Below are positions 51,478 through 62,167 of a stretch of DNA of 64,000 nt, one piece after another. The stretch's first letter is position 1. Each line of letters begins with the position of its first letter. The position numbers and the translations under genes were made by a program. The DNA comes from Nitrogeniibacter sp050293885 (GTDB lineage Bacteria > Pseudomonadota > Gammaproteobacteria > Burkholderiales > Rhodocyclaceae). The stretch lies in contig JBNKNO010000013.1 of assembly GCA_050293885.1 (NCBI GenBank), forward strand, positions 1 through 64,000, in the 5' to 3' direction. The notes below the pieces were generated by a model. It made no database searches and was not told where the DNA came from. It saw only the letters and a program-made list of their open reading frames with translations.

Positions 51478-53148
51478 TCACGCGGACGCATCGTCACGCA
51501 AGGCACGGCGCAATATCTTGCCGACATTGGTCTTGGGCAGCTCGTCACGGAACTCGACCAGATGCGGCACCTTGTAACCGGTCAGATTTTCGCGGCAATA
51601 GGCCACCAGGGCCTCCGCGGTCAGGCGCGGATCCTTGCGCACGACAAACACCTTGACGGCTTCACCGCTGTGTTCGCTGGGCACGCCAATGGCCGCAACT
51701 TCGAGCACATCGGGGTGCCCCGCCACCACATCCTCGACCTCGTTCGGATAGACGTTGAAGCCCGACACCAGAATCATGTCCTTCTTGCGATCGACAATGC
51801 GCACGAAGCCCTCGGCATCCACCGTTGCCACGTCGCCGGTGCGCAGAAACCCATCCGGGGTCATGACCTTCGCGGTTTCCGCGTCGCGCTGCCAGTAGCC
51901 GCGCATCACCTGCGGCCCCTTGACACACAACTCGCCGGGCTCACCAATGCCGACTTCCTGCCCCTCATCGCTGCGAATGCTGATCTCGGTCGAGGGAACG
52001 GGCAGGCCGATGGAGTGATTGAACGCCGCCAAGTCGAGCGGATTGATGGTGACCGCCGGCGAGGTTTCAGTCAGGCCGTAGGCTTCGACCAGCGGCTTGC
52101 CGGTCACCTCTCGCCAACGGTCCGCCACCGCCTGTTGCACAGCCATACCGCCCCCGAGCGTGATGTGCAGGCTGGAGAAATCCAGCTTGGCAAAATCCGG
52201 ATGATGGAGCAGCGCGTTGAACAGCGTATTGACCCCCGTGATGGCGGTGAACGCGACCTTGCCCATTTCCTTGATGAAGCCGGGAATGTCGCGCGGATTC
52301 GTGATCAGCACATTGGTCGCGCCAATCTTGAAGAAGGTCAGACAGTTCGCCGTCAGCGAGAAGATGTGATAGAGCGGCAACGCGGTGATGATGACCTCGC
52401 GGCCTTCACTCGTAAAAGGGTGGATCCACGCATGGGCCTGCTGAAGATTGGCGAGCACATTGCGATGGGTCAGGATCGCGCCCTTGGCCACGCCCGTGGT
52501 ACCACCGGTGTATTGCAGGTAGGCGATGTCCTCGTGGCCGATATCGACCCGCTCCAGCGCGTGGCCACCGCCCGCTGCCAGCGCGGCGTTGAAGCGCACA
52601 TGACCGGGAATCGACCAGGCAGGCACCATCTTCTTGACGTACTTGACGACGAAATTCACCAACCCGCCCTTGAGCAGCCCGAGCATGTCCCCCAGACGCG
52701 TCACGATCACATGCTTGACGGCGGTGTTGGGGAGAACGTGCTGCAAGGTATGGGCGAAGTTGTCGACGATCACGATCGCCTCGGCGCCCGAGTCCTTGAG
52801 CTGGTGTTCCAGTTCGCGCGAGGTGTACAGCGGGTTGCAATTGACGATGGTGTAGCCGGCCCGCAGCGCGCCGTACATGGCAACCGGGTACTGCAGCAGA
52901 TTGGGCATCATGAGGGCGACACGGGCGCCCCGGGGGAGTTTGAGTTCGCGTTGCAGGTAGGCCCCGAACTGGGCCGATAGGGTATCGAGCTCGCGATAAG
53001 TGAGCGACTTGCCCATGTTGATGTAGGCCGTTCGATCGCCGAACTTGCGGCAGCTTTGTTCGAACATGTCGCCGATCGAGCGGAATTCATCCACGTCGAT
53101 TTCAGCCGGAATGCCAGGGGGGTAGCTCTTCAGCCACACTTTTTCCAT
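51478..53148 (-). CDS. fadD: Long-chain fatty acid-CoA ligase
   Basis: A 556-residue adenylate-forming enzyme that activates fatty acids with ATP and CoA at the inner membrane. The P-loop-like motif is YTGGTTGVAKGAILTHRN, followed by YGLTETSPAV. The hinge motif is GDVATVDAEGFVRIVDRKKDMILVSG-type, and the C-terminal catalytic Lys is in PKTNVGKILRRALRD. Length and the MEKVWLKSYPPGIPAEI start match E. coli FadD relatives. GAGGAGA precedes the ATG. It lies upstream of the ilvB leader; no terminator is evident between them. Confidence 0.95.
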   Translation of the reverse strand: MEKVWLKSYPPGIPAEIDVDEFRSIGDMFEQSCRKFGDRTAYINMGKSLTYRELDTLSAQFGAYLQRELKLPRGARVALMMPNLLQYPVAMYGALRAGYTIVNCNPLYTSRELEHQLKDSGAEAIVIVDNFAHTLQHVLPNTAVKHVIVTRLGDMLGLLKGGLVNFVVKYVKKMVPAWSIPGHVRFNAALAAGGGHALERVDIGHEDIAYLQYTGGTTGVAKGAILTHRNVLANLQQAHAWIHPFTSEGREVIITALPLYHIFSLTANCLTFFKIGATNVLITNPRDIPGFIKEMGKVAFTAITGVNTLFNALLHHPDFAKLDFSSLHITLGGGMAVQQAVADRWREVTGKPLVEAYGLTETSPAVTINPLDLAAFNHSIGLPVPSTEISIRSDEGQEVGIGEPGELCVKGPQVMRGYWQRDAETAKVMTPDGFLRTGDVATVDAEGFVRIVDRKKDMILVSGFNVYPNEVEDVVAGHPDVLEVAAIGVPSEHSGEAVKVFVVRKDPRLTAEALVAYCRENLTGYKVPHLVEFRDELPKTNVGKILRRALRDDASA

Positions 53149-53290
53149 GTTGTCTCCTCTTTATTGCGCAGGATCGCGCTCGGGCGAGTCGCGTCAGCCG
53201 TTCCGGGCTGCCAGGCACTCACCGCGCGAATCCAGCGTTCTATTCCGTGCGGCGCCCCCCTGCGGCACCTCACGGCTCCTCACTTCGCAA

Positions 53291-53740
53291 TCAGGCCTCG
53301 TCGGACTCCTCCGGCCAGTTGCGAATGTAATTCTTGAGCATCCGGTTCTCGAAGCTTTGCTCTTCGAGCACCGCCTTGGCCACATCATGGAAGGAAATCA
53401 CCCCGAGCAGCGTTTCATCGTCCATTACCGGCACGTAGCGTTGATGGTGCGACACCATGTGGCGCCGCAGTTCGTCCATTTCCATGTTCGCGCTGGCCGA
53501 CACCGGATCCGGCATCATGGCGTCGGCAATGGTGCGATCCTGCCAGTGTGCGCCGGCATCGTTCACCACCTTGAGCACTTCGCGGAAAGTGAGCATGCCC
53601 ACCATCTTGCCGTGATCGAACACCACCAGCGAACCGACATCCTGCTCGGTCATGATGGCCACCGCTTCCGAAAGACTGCGGCTCGGCGCGATCGTGTAGA
53701 GCACCTTGCCCTTGATCGCGAGAATTTCGCTCACCTGCAT
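53291..53740 (-). CDS. CBS-domain-pair protein
   Basis: A 149-residue soluble protein made of two CBS units, about 10-65 (SLSEAVAIMTEQDVGSLVVFDHGKMVGMLTFREVL) and about 75-130 (SANMEMDELRRHMVSHHQRYVPVMDDETLLGVISFHDVA). CBS pairs bind adenosine nucleotides and usually regulate a partner. It is 142 bases upstream of fadD on the same strand. The partner is not evident. Confidence 0.9.
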   Translation of the reverse strand: MQVSEILAIKGKVLYTIAPSRSLSEAVAIMTEQDVGSLVVFDHGKMVGMLTFREVLKVVNDAGAHWQDRTIADAMMPDPVSASANMEMDELRRHMVSHHQRYVPVMDDETLLGVISFHDVAKAVLEEQSFENRMLKNYIRNWPEESDEA

Positions 53741-53872
53741 GATCTACCTCGTGCTTTTCGTTGTGCGTCTGACGCAACGTCTTGTTCTACCGATGGTAGT
53801 CCATTGTGGTGCGCCCGGAAAGCCGGGGGAAGCCCGCATAGGCCGCCCTCCGGGCGAAACGCGGGTTGTCGA

Positions 53873-56800
53873 TCACAAGCGATGTCGCGTGCCGTCCGGA
53901 AATACCAGCATGGCCCGCACCGGCCGCTGGCCGAAGAGCCCGTCGAGCGCCTCGACATAGCCCGCCAACTGAGCGCGATACGCGCCGAGCATGGCGTCGT
54001 CCGCCGCACCACTTTTGTAGTCGAGCACCCACACGGCATCGGCAAACACCACCAGACGGTCGATGCGCCCCAGACGGCCGTCACGGTGCACGATTTCGAC
54101 CTCGTTGTGTGCGCTCTCGAATCGCGCCGGATCGAAAAAATCGGCCAGATCGGACGCATCGAGAATGGCTTCCGCCGCCACCCGCGCGGCCACCGGCACC
54201 GACTCCGGCATCGGGGCGCCGGGTGTCGTGCGCGCTTCGATCAGCGCGTGCATGGCGGTGCCGAATGCCATGCCGTGATTGTCGTCGGCAGTGGCGATCC
54301 GCTCCCCCACGGGCGCTGCGACAACGCGTGAAGCGCCGACCGCCGCGCTTGCCTCGTCGGCCACTGCCACGGTGTCGCACATGCGCACGGCGCCATGCCC
54401 GTCTTCACTGCCCAGACTCGCCAGCGCGCTGCGCAATCGCACGTAGTCGGACGTCGCCGAGCCCACGCCGACACTGCCGCTGGCGACGAAGCACTGCTCG
54501 GCACGCGTGATCGCCACATACAGCAAATTGAGCGCCTCGCGCCGCGCGGCGGCTTCGTCGGCCTCGAACACATGCGCCCGCGCTCGCCCCTTCAAGGCGC
54601 TGCTGGCATGGAGCGAGAAGTGCGTCGGCGCCGCCGCGCCCACCGGCCAATCCATCACCGGCTGGTAGTTGTCAGGCTGCTGGCGAGTGTTGTTGGCGTC
54701 GATGAGCCACACCACCGGCGCCTCCAGGCCCTTGGCGCCGTGGATGGTCATGATGCGCAGCCGGCCGGTCTCGCCCGACTCGGCCAAGGTGCCTTCATCC
54801 GGCGCTTCGTCGTCGCTGGCGGCACCGAGCCGGCGCAGCTCGTCGACAAAGCGCGGCAGGCTCGGGAAGCGGCCGCCGTCCACGTCGAGCGCCAGCGCCA
54901 GAAAGGCCTCGAGATTGGCACACACGCCCGGCCACATGGCCGTGGGCACGCGTTCGCGATAGGCGCCAAGCAGGTCGGCCTCGTGATAGATGCGATCGAG
55001 CAAGTCGTGCACCGGCAGCCGTCGGGCCAAGGCAATCCAGGCACTGAGCCGCGTCACCGCCAACCCGGCCAAATCGGCATGCGCCTCGCCACAGGCCGCG
55101 AGCGACTGCAATCGCGCCCACCAGTGATCCCCGGGCTGGCCGAACAGCGCCATCAGCAGGGTGTCCGGCGCGTTGAACAGCGGCGTGCGCAACACGTGCA
55201 CCAGCGCCAGATCGTTGGCGGGCGAGATGAGAAAGTCGAGCAAGGCGATGAGGTCGGCCGCCTCCAGCGTGGTCAGCAACTGCCCACGACTGACACTCAC
55301 ATAGGGCACGCCGGCTTCGCGCAAGGCGCGCTCGTACTCGGGGAGGATGGTGCGCTTGCGGGTCAGAATGAGCACGTCGGACCAGCGCATCGCGCGGCGC
55401 GCATCGCCCTCGCCCACCTCAAGCCGCCCGACCCAGGCCTGCAACTGCGCCACCATGGCACGCGCCTCTTCGCGCCGCGCTAGCGACTCGGCCACCGGCG
55501 CCGGCGTACTCAGCGGATCACGCAGCCCGGCATCCGCGGCAACGCCATTCTCATCGACACTCACCGCCACCAATGGCTGCAGCAGCACCTGACCGGCGCG
55601 CGCCGCACGCCGCGCCACCTGCGGTTCGAAGCCGGTGAATTCCGGCTCCACCGAAAACACCTGGTTGACCACTTCGACGATCGCCGGCGCGTTGCGCCAG
55701 GTCTGGTTGTTGGGCAGGCGCAGCGCGCCGAAGTGCTCACCCAGCCACTCGGCTGCATGCCGAAAAATGCGCGCGTCGGCGCGGCGAAAGCGGTAGATGG
55801 ACTGTTTCGGATCACCCACCATGAACACCGACGGCCGCCAGGCATCGGCGTCGTAGGCGCCCAGCCAGGCAAGCAGGATGCGCCACTGCACCGGATTGGT
55901 GTCCTGAAACTCGTCGAGCAGCACATGGCGATAGCGGGCATCGAGCCGCGCCTGCAAATACGGCCCCTGTCCCTCGTCGCCCAGCAGCCGATCGACATGA
56001 ATCTCCAGATCGGCGAAATCCATCACCCGCCGACTGCGTTTGAGCGCCTCGAACTGCGCCAGTAGCGCTGAACCGGCGCGCAGCGCGGCGGCATTGAAGG
56101 CCATCACGCGCACTTCGGTACGCGCGTCGAGGCAGCACTGGATGCGTTCGCACAGCTCGGCATGCAGCGCGAGCAGTTGCGCCTCGCCGGCCTCGCCAAG
56201 GCGCTTCGCCTGCGCGCCCGACGGCTTGCGCGCGCGTGGGGCGCCGGTGGTGGTGAACACCACCGGCACCATGGCGTCGAAGGCCGTGGCGCGCTCACGC
56301 GCACCACGCGCATCGACCAACTGCGCGGCCAGCTTCTGATCAGTACTCGCATTGCGCGCGAGCAGATCGCCATAGGTCTGCAGCTTCTCGTCCAGCCCCG
56401 GCGCGTCGAAGAAGGACGCCAGCGCCGCTTCGTCGGTGGTCGCGCCCAGATCGTCGGCAATGCGGGAAATCACGTCGTCCAATTGCGCCTCGCCGGCAAA
56501 CACCGACCATTCCGCGCGTCGCGCCACAAAGCTGTTGAGCAAACTGCGCGTGTTGCTCAGGCCAAAGGTCTCGAACAGTTCGGTGAGCGCACGGGCCGGC
56601 GGCGCCTCGGGGGTTTGAGTGCACGCTTTCGAAAACATCGCCCAAGCTTCGTCGAGCAACGGCCGTTCGGCATCGGCCATGGCATAGCCCGCCATGCCGG
56701 AGCTGAGGCTGGCGCCGTTGAGAATGCGCGTAAACCAACCGTGGAAGGTGGTGATGGTGATGCCCGGGCTGGCCTGCTCGACCGTCTCGATCAAGCGCCG

Positions 56801-57103
56801 CGCACGCGGCAGCGCCGCCCGCGCCGCCGCCGCGTCGAGCCCGCGCTCGACCAGAAAGGCGATGGCCTGTGCATCGTCGGCACACGCCAGCTCGCGCAGC
56901 CAGTCACGCAGTCGCGCACGGATCTCGCGCGCCGCCTTGCGGGTATAGGTGATCGCCAGAATATCCCCTGGCCGGGCACCGTCGAGCAGAATGCGCAGCA
57001 TGCGCGAAACCAGCAACCAGGTCTTGCCGCTGCCCGCGCAGGCCTCGACCACCACACTGCGCGCCGGGTCGAGGGCGGTGGGCACGAAGGCGTCAGTCGT
57101 CAT
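53873..57103 (-). CDS. addA: AddA/RecB-like helicase-nuclease (UvrD-type helicase plus PD-(D/E)XK nuclease)
   Basis: About 1,076 residues. Superfamily 1A helicase motifs are complete: Walker A EACAGSGKTWLL, ITYTRKAAREIRARL, the Walker B LLDEFQDTNPVQW, VGDPKQSIYRFRRADARIF, MTIHGAKGLEAPVVW and LNLLYVAITRAEQ. The C-terminus has a nuclease motif, GRIDRLVVF and VLDYKSG. It partners with addB, whose end overlaps its start by 11 bases. The complex resects double-strand breaks for RecA. The one-nuclease-per-subunit layout supports AddAB over RecBCD. Confidence 0.92.
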   Translation of the reverse strand: MTTDAFVPTALDPARSVVVEACAGSGKTWLLVSRMLRILLDGARPGDILAITYTRKAAREIRARLRDWLRELACADDAQAIAFLVERGLDAAAARAALPRARRLIETVEQASPGITITTFHGWFTRILNGASLSSGMAGYAMADAERPLLDEAWAMFSKACTQTPEAPPARALTELFETFGLSNTRSLLNSFVARRAEWSVFAGEAQLDDVISRIADDLGATTDEAALASFFDAPGLDEKLQTYGDLLARNASTDQKLAAQLVDARGARERATAFDAMVPVVFTTTGAPRARKPSGAQAKRLGEAGEAQLLALHAELCERIQCCLDARTEVRVMAFNAAALRAGSALLAQFEALKRSRRVMDFADLEIHVDRLLGDEGQGPYLQARLDARYRHVLLDEFQDTNPVQWRILLAWLGAYDADAWRPSVFMVGDPKQSIYRFRRADARIFRHAAEWLGEHFGALRLPNNQTWRNAPAIVEVVNQVFSVEPEFTGFEPQVARRAARAGQVLLQPLVAVSVDENGVAADAGLRDPLSTPAPVAESLARREEARAMVAQLQAWVGRLEVGEGDARRAMRWSDVLILTRKRTILPEYERALREAGVPYVSVSRGQLLTTLEAADLIALLDFLISPANDLALVHVLRTPLFNAPDTLLMALFGQPGDHWWARLQSLAACGEAHADLAGLAVTRLSAWIALARRLPVHDLLDRIYHEADLLGAYRERVPTAMWPGVCANLEAFLALALDVDGGRFPSLPRFVDELRRLGAASDDEAPDEGTLAESGETGRLRIMTIHGAKGLEAPVVWLIDANNTRQQPDNYQPVMDWPVGAAAPTHFSLHASSALKGRARAHVFEADEAAARREALNLLYVAITRAEQCFVASGSVGVGSATSDYVRLRSALASLGSEDGHGAVRMCDTVAVADEASAAVGASRVVAAPVGERIATADDNHGMAFGTAMHALIEARTTPGAPMPESVPVAARVAAEAILDASDLADFFDPARFESAHNEVEIVHRDGRLGRIDRLVVFADAVWVLDYKSGAADDAMLGAYRAQLAGYVEALDGLFGQRPVRAMLVFPDGTRHRL

Positions 57104-59780
57104 GGTGATCCTTGCGGCACACGCCGCGCACCGTGCACCAATCGCACACTTTGCCCACGCCATTGGCCACCATGGGGGCGCCCTGCCCCAAACGTTCGAA
57201 CAGCCCGGTGAGCCGGTCGATCTGCGCGTGTGCGTGCTCCGCCGGGTCTTTCACCGCGGCCGACTCGACCTGATCGCCGTCGAGCGACACATACGCCGCC
57301 TGACTGACGGCCTCACCCATCAGCGCGGCATACACCGCCAACTGCACGTCTTCCGGATCGCGCGCCTTCTTGCGCAAGTCGTTGAGGCTGCGTGTCTTGT
57401 AATCGAGCACGGCGAGCGCATCGCCAGCGTCGCGGTCGACACGATCGAGCCGCCCTTTGAGCGTCACGCGAGCGCCATCACTCAGCGGCAGATCGCGCGT
57501 CACTGCATGCTCACCGGCCACGTAGCGCCAGCCGGCGGCTTCGCGCTCGCGCTGCCAACTCAGATAGCCCGGCAACTGCTTGCACCAGCGCACCAGCCAG
57601 GCGGTTTCGAGAAAGCCCGACTGACCTTGTTCCGCGAACACGTCGTGACTGAGCTGCTCGAGCAGCGCCAGCATGGCCGCCTCGTCCTGCCCGGCCACGT
57701 GCGGATAGCGCTGGTGAAAGCGGTCGAGCACCTCGTGCACAAACTGCCCGTAATCGCGCTTTTCCATCGTCTCCTGCACCGCCTCGACGGCATCGAGGCC
57801 GAGCACGAAACGCACAAAATACTGATACGGGCAGGCGACCAGCGACTCGTAGCCGTAGGCCGTGACGCGCGCCGGGCGCAGGCCCACCGGCAGCGACGGC
57901 GCTGGCACGGGCGTGCCCAAGGGCGTGCGCTCGGGCATCGGCACCGGATCGGCATGGGCGATGAGGGGGGTGTCGTGACACATCCGATGCACCAGATCGA
58001 GCAGATCGAGCTCGGCGGCCAATTGGTGGGGCTCACCTTCCTTGAGCCGCTGCCAGGTGAACACCACGCGATCGCAACTGGCGATGAGCCCGGACAGATC
58101 GTCGCGCAGGCGCTTGATGCCGGAGGGCTTGCCCGGCAAGCCCAGATCCTGGCGCACGCCTTCATGCGCAAACACCGGTCGAACATCGTCCGCCTGCAAC
58201 TGCTCGGCATCGGCGCCGATCACGATGGCGAGCTCGAAGCGCCGCAGCCGGCACGCCGGCAGATGCGTCATCACCACCGGGCTGCGGATGCTGCGGTCGC
58301 GAAACAACGCCTCGTCGAGGCCGTTTTCGAGCCAGGCGCGCCATTCGTCGAAATCCAGCGGACAGGCTTCGCCCTGCAACTCCGCGATGCGCGCCTCGAT
58401 CCAATCGAGCAACACCTGGCCGGCCGCGTCGGCCGCCAGCGCCTCGCGCGCGCCCAATGCATCAAGCAAGCCCTGCAACCGTTCGAGCCACTGCTGAGGC
58501 AGCGCGCGCTGCATGGAAAAACCCCGCCCCGCCGCGTGCAGCCGAGCAAGCATGGCGACAGCGTGCGGATTGTCCTGCGGCAGTGCCGCCAGCGCGTCGA
58601 GCCCGAGGATGTGATTGGCCTCACCGATGGCCTGTTCGATGGCGAGGATCGCCTCGTCCCGATCCGCCTGCGCCAGATCGCCACACACGAAAGGCGATTT
58701 GACCAGGTCAAGCACATCGCGGTGATAGCCGTCATGCGCGACGACTTCAAGACTGGCATCGACCAGCGCGGCCGCACGTGTGGTCGACAGCTTCCAGCCC
58801 GACTCGTCGGCCACCAGAATGGCGTCGCGCTCCAGCAGCGCCCGCGCGCGCCGCGCAACCAGGCGATCGACGGCAATCAGCGCAATGCTGCGCACACCAC
58901 TGTCGAGCGCCCGATGCACCTCGGCGGCCACGGCATACGCCTCCTGCTCGAGCGTATCGGCGGCCCGCATGGCGACGCGCTCGTCCAGCCGTGCCGGCTG
59001 CGGCAGCGCTGCGATGCGCGTGCGCAGCGGCTGATCGGCATTTTCCGGCCAGGTCGCTTCGAGCAGTTGCAACACGGCGTCGTCGGCATTGATGCGATCG
59101 GCTTCGCACAAGATCACCGGCGCCTTTTGCGCATGGGCCGCCAACCATGCCTGCCAGGGCATCGGCAAGGGGCCTTCAGCAATCACCAGCAGGGGCGACG
59201 GCGCGGTGCGGGTCCAGCTCACCGCGCCGAGCAAACGGGCCGCAGCCACCGACGGCGCGCCGGTCGCTTCCGCCAACCACAGCGCATGCACCACGCGGGC
59301 TTCGAATCGCAGCGGATCGTCTTCGCGCGCTGCATAGGCCTCGGCCAGCTGTGCCGCCAACGCGGCTTCGCTGGCGGGCAGCGTGGCACCGTGCTCGGTC
59401 AGCTCGTCGAACAGCGCGATGAATTCGGCGCACAGCGACCACAGGTTGCCCTGTGCAAACCAGCGTCGTTCACGCAACTGCTGGTAGAGCGCAAAACGGC
59501 GACGGTGATCGGGCGTGGGTCCATGCTGGCGACTCCAGGGAGCCAAATGGACCTGAAGGGTCTCCACGGGGGGCAGCAACAGGCTGTGGCCGGCCGCCTG
59601 CACCAGCGCCCGCTTGAGCGCCGGCGCCATCATGAGATTGGGGACGACCACGCGCCAGGCGGTCAGGTCGCGCGTGGGGGCTGCGGCAAGCAGATGCCGG
59701 GCACAGGCATCGGCAAAACCGGCACCCGGCGCGATGCGGTGATGCCGCACCTCCTCCATCGCGCTAGGGTCTATGGACAT
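57093..59780 (-). CDS. addB: AddB-like subunit of the ATP-dependent helicase-nuclease, with Fe-S cluster nuclease
   Basis: An 895-residue protein. The N-terminal part is an inactivated helicase-like fold without a Walker A motif. The C-terminal PD-(D/E)XK nuclease has GRLDRVDRDAGDALAVLDYKT. Four cysteines, one in VACPYQYFVRFVLGL and three in CDWCTVRGVC near the end, match the iron-sulfur staple of AddB-type nucleases. ATG 59778-59780 lies 12 bases after the ferredoxin gene. It pairs with AddA downstream in break repair. Confidence 0.9.
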   Translation of the reverse strand: MSIDPSAMEEVRHHRIAPGAGFADACARHLLAAAPTRDLTAWRVVVPNLMMAPALKRALVQAAGHSLLLPPVETLQVHLAPWSRQHGPTPDHRRRFALYQQLRERRWFAQGNLWSLCAEFIALFDELTEHGATLPASEAALAAQLAEAYAAREDDPLRFEARVVHALWLAEATGAPSVAAARLLGAVSWTRTAPSPLLVIAEGPLPMPWQAWLAAHAQKAPVILCEADRINADDAVLQLLEATWPENADQPLRTRIAALPQPARLDERVAMRAADTLEQEAYAVAAEVHRALDSGVRSIALIAVDRLVARRARALLERDAILVADESGWKLSTTRAAALVDASLEVVAHDGYHRDVLDLVKSPFVCGDLAQADRDEAILAIEQAIGEANHILGLDALAALPQDNPHAVAMLARLHAAGRGFSMQRALPQQWLERLQGLLDALGAREALAADAAGQVLLDWIEARIAELQGEACPLDFDEWRAWLENGLDEALFRDRSIRSPVVMTHLPACRLRRFELAIVIGADAEQLQADDVRPVFAHEGVRQDLGLPGKPSGIKRLRDDLSGLIASCDRVVFTWQRLKEGEPHQLAAELDLLDLVHRMCHDTPLIAHADPVPMPERTPLGTPVPAPSLPVGLRPARVTAYGYESLVACPYQYFVRFVLGLDAVEAVQETMEKRDYGQFVHEVLDRFHQRYPHVAGQDEAAMLALLEQLSHDVFAEQGQSGFLETAWLVRWCKQLPGYLSWQREREAAGWRYVAGEHAVTRDLPLSDGARVTLKGRLDRVDRDAGDALAVLDYKTRSLNDLRKKARDPEDVQLAVYAALMGEAVSQAAYVSLDGDQVESAAVKDPAEHAHAQIDRLTGLFERLGQGAPMVANGVGKVCDWCTVRGVCRKDHHDD

Positions 59781-59792
59781 TCACCGGCTGGT

Positions 59793-60116
59793 TCAGCGTT
59801 CGAGCAGGTGTCGCTTTTCCGTGACTTTGGCCCACTCGTCGGCATCGGGCAACGCATCCTTGCGCTCGATGATCACCTTCCACTCGGACGCCAGTTCGGC
59901 ATTGATGGCGATGAACTCCTGCTGATCGTCAGGCACATCGTCTTCAGCGTAAATCGCCTCGACCGGGCATTCGGCGACGCACAGCGTGCAGTCGATGCAC
60001 TCTTCCGGATCGATGACGAGAAAGTTGGGGCCTTCGTGAAAACAGTCCACCGGACATACATCCACGCAATCGGTGTACTTGCATTTGACGCAGGCTTCGG
60101 TCACCACGTAGGTCAT
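59793..60116 (-). CDS. fdxA: 7Fe ferredoxin (3Fe-4S/4Fe-4S)
   Basis: A 107-residue ferredoxin starting MTYVVTEACVKCKYTDCVDVC. Its first cluster motif is C-x2-C-x4-C-x3-CP with a further Cys, and its second is C-x2-C-x2-C-x3-CP (CIDCTLCVAECP), the seven-iron FdxA pattern. The tail (about 60-107) is Glu/Asp-rich, as in the family. ATG 60114-60116 gives the family start. It is placed 12 bases before addB and may lead the addBA transcript. TATAGT (complement of 60188-60193) may be a -10 element. Confidence 0.95.
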   Translation of the reverse strand: MTYVVTEACVKCKYTDCVDVCPVDCFHEGPNFLVIDPEECIDCTLCVAECPVEAIYAEDDVPDDQQEFIAINAELASEWKVIIERKDALPDADEWAKVTEKRHLLER

Positions 60117-60248
60117 TTCATCAGTTCTCCATGTGTTGCATCGGCACCACACCCCTTGCCGGCGGCGCTGGGTGCGGGAAGGCTCAAACTATAGCGCGTC
60201 TGCACCGTTGCCGGGAACGCGGCGCATCGAAGTCGATCCGACGCCAGC

Positions 60249-60275
60249 TTGACGTGCGGCGCTGCATGACATAAC
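60249..60275 (+). promoter_or_regulatory. Candidate trxA promoter
   Basis: TTGACG (60249-60254) and CATAAC (60270-60275) are 15 bases apart, about 100 bases before trxA. The -35 is strong and the -10 weak, so this is tentative. Nothing else is recognisable in the 258-base fdxA-trxA gap. Confidence 0.35.
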
Positions 60276-60374
60276 TTCCGTCAGATAACGCCGCGAAACA
60301 CCGCGTTTCGCTAGCACTGGGCCGCGTCCGGCCAATCCCCGATACACATCTCATTACCCCTGACGCGAGGAATC

Positions 60375-60701
60375 ATGAGCGAGCATATCCATTACGTCAC
60401 CGACGGCACTTTCGACGCCGAGGTGCTGCAATCCCAAACCCCGGTCCTGGTGGACTACTGGGCAGAGTGGTGTGGCCCCTGCAAGATGATTGCGCCGATT
60501 CTCGACGAGGTGGCGAAGGACTATGACGGCAAGCTGAAAGTCGCCAAGTTGAACATCGACGAAAACCAGGACACCCCGGCCAAGTTCGGCATCCGTGGCA
60601 TTCCGACCCTGATGTTGTTCAAGGGCGGCAACGTCGAAGCCACCAAGGTCGGCGCCTTGTCCAAGTCGCAACTGACCGCCTTTATTGACAGCAACCTCTG
60701 A
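60375..60701 (+). CDS. trxA: Thioredoxin 1
   Basis: A 108-residue cytoplasmic thioredoxin. The active site is WAEWCGPCKMIAP, the cis-Pro is in IRGIPTLMLFKGG, and length is standard. It reduces protein disulfides and supplies ribonucleotide reductase and others. GAGGAA lies upstream. It precedes rho by 142 bases, a very common trxA-rho pairing. Confidence 0.98.
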   Translation: MSEHIHYVTDGTFDAEVLQSQTPVLVDYWAEWCGPCKMIAPILDEVAKDYDGKLKVAKLNIDENQDTPAKFGIRGIPTLMLFKGGNVEATKVGALSKSQLTAFIDSNL

Positions 60702-60726
60702 TCGGCCCACAATCCGCTCACTTTCA

Positions 60727-60774
60727 CCGCGACGCCCTTAGCGGGCGCTCAGCCCGGACCCCCCGGCGTCGCGG
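60727..60774 (+). promoter_or_regulatory. Large stem-loop between trxA and rho
   Basis: Perfect 10-bp outer arms CCGCGACGCC (60727-60736) and GGCGTCGCGG (60765-60774) enclose an inner hairpin CGGGC-GCTCA-GCCCG (60742-60756). No T run follows. It may mark the trxA mRNA end or be a rho-leader structure; rho is known to be autoregulated through its leader in E. coli. Confidence 0.55.
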
Positions 60775-60843
60775 CTAACAAACCCCGCCTGCAAGACCTT
60801 CCGGCACCGACCGGCCCTTATCCCCCTATATCTGTAGATCATC

Positions 60844-62103
<1,260 letters not shown>

Positions 62104-62122
62104 ACACCGATCTGCACTGCGC

Positions 62123-62150
62123 AAAAACGCCACCTTCGGGTGGCGTTTTT
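62123..62150 (+). terminator. Intrinsic terminator of rho
   Basis: A perfect 12-bp stem AAAAACGCCACC/GGTGGCGTTTTT with a TTCG loop and a terminal T run. It lies between rho and the convergent RES-domain gene and has an A run on the other side, so it can serve both directions. Confidence 0.95.
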
Positions 62151-62167
62151 GTTGTGCGACTCGACAC

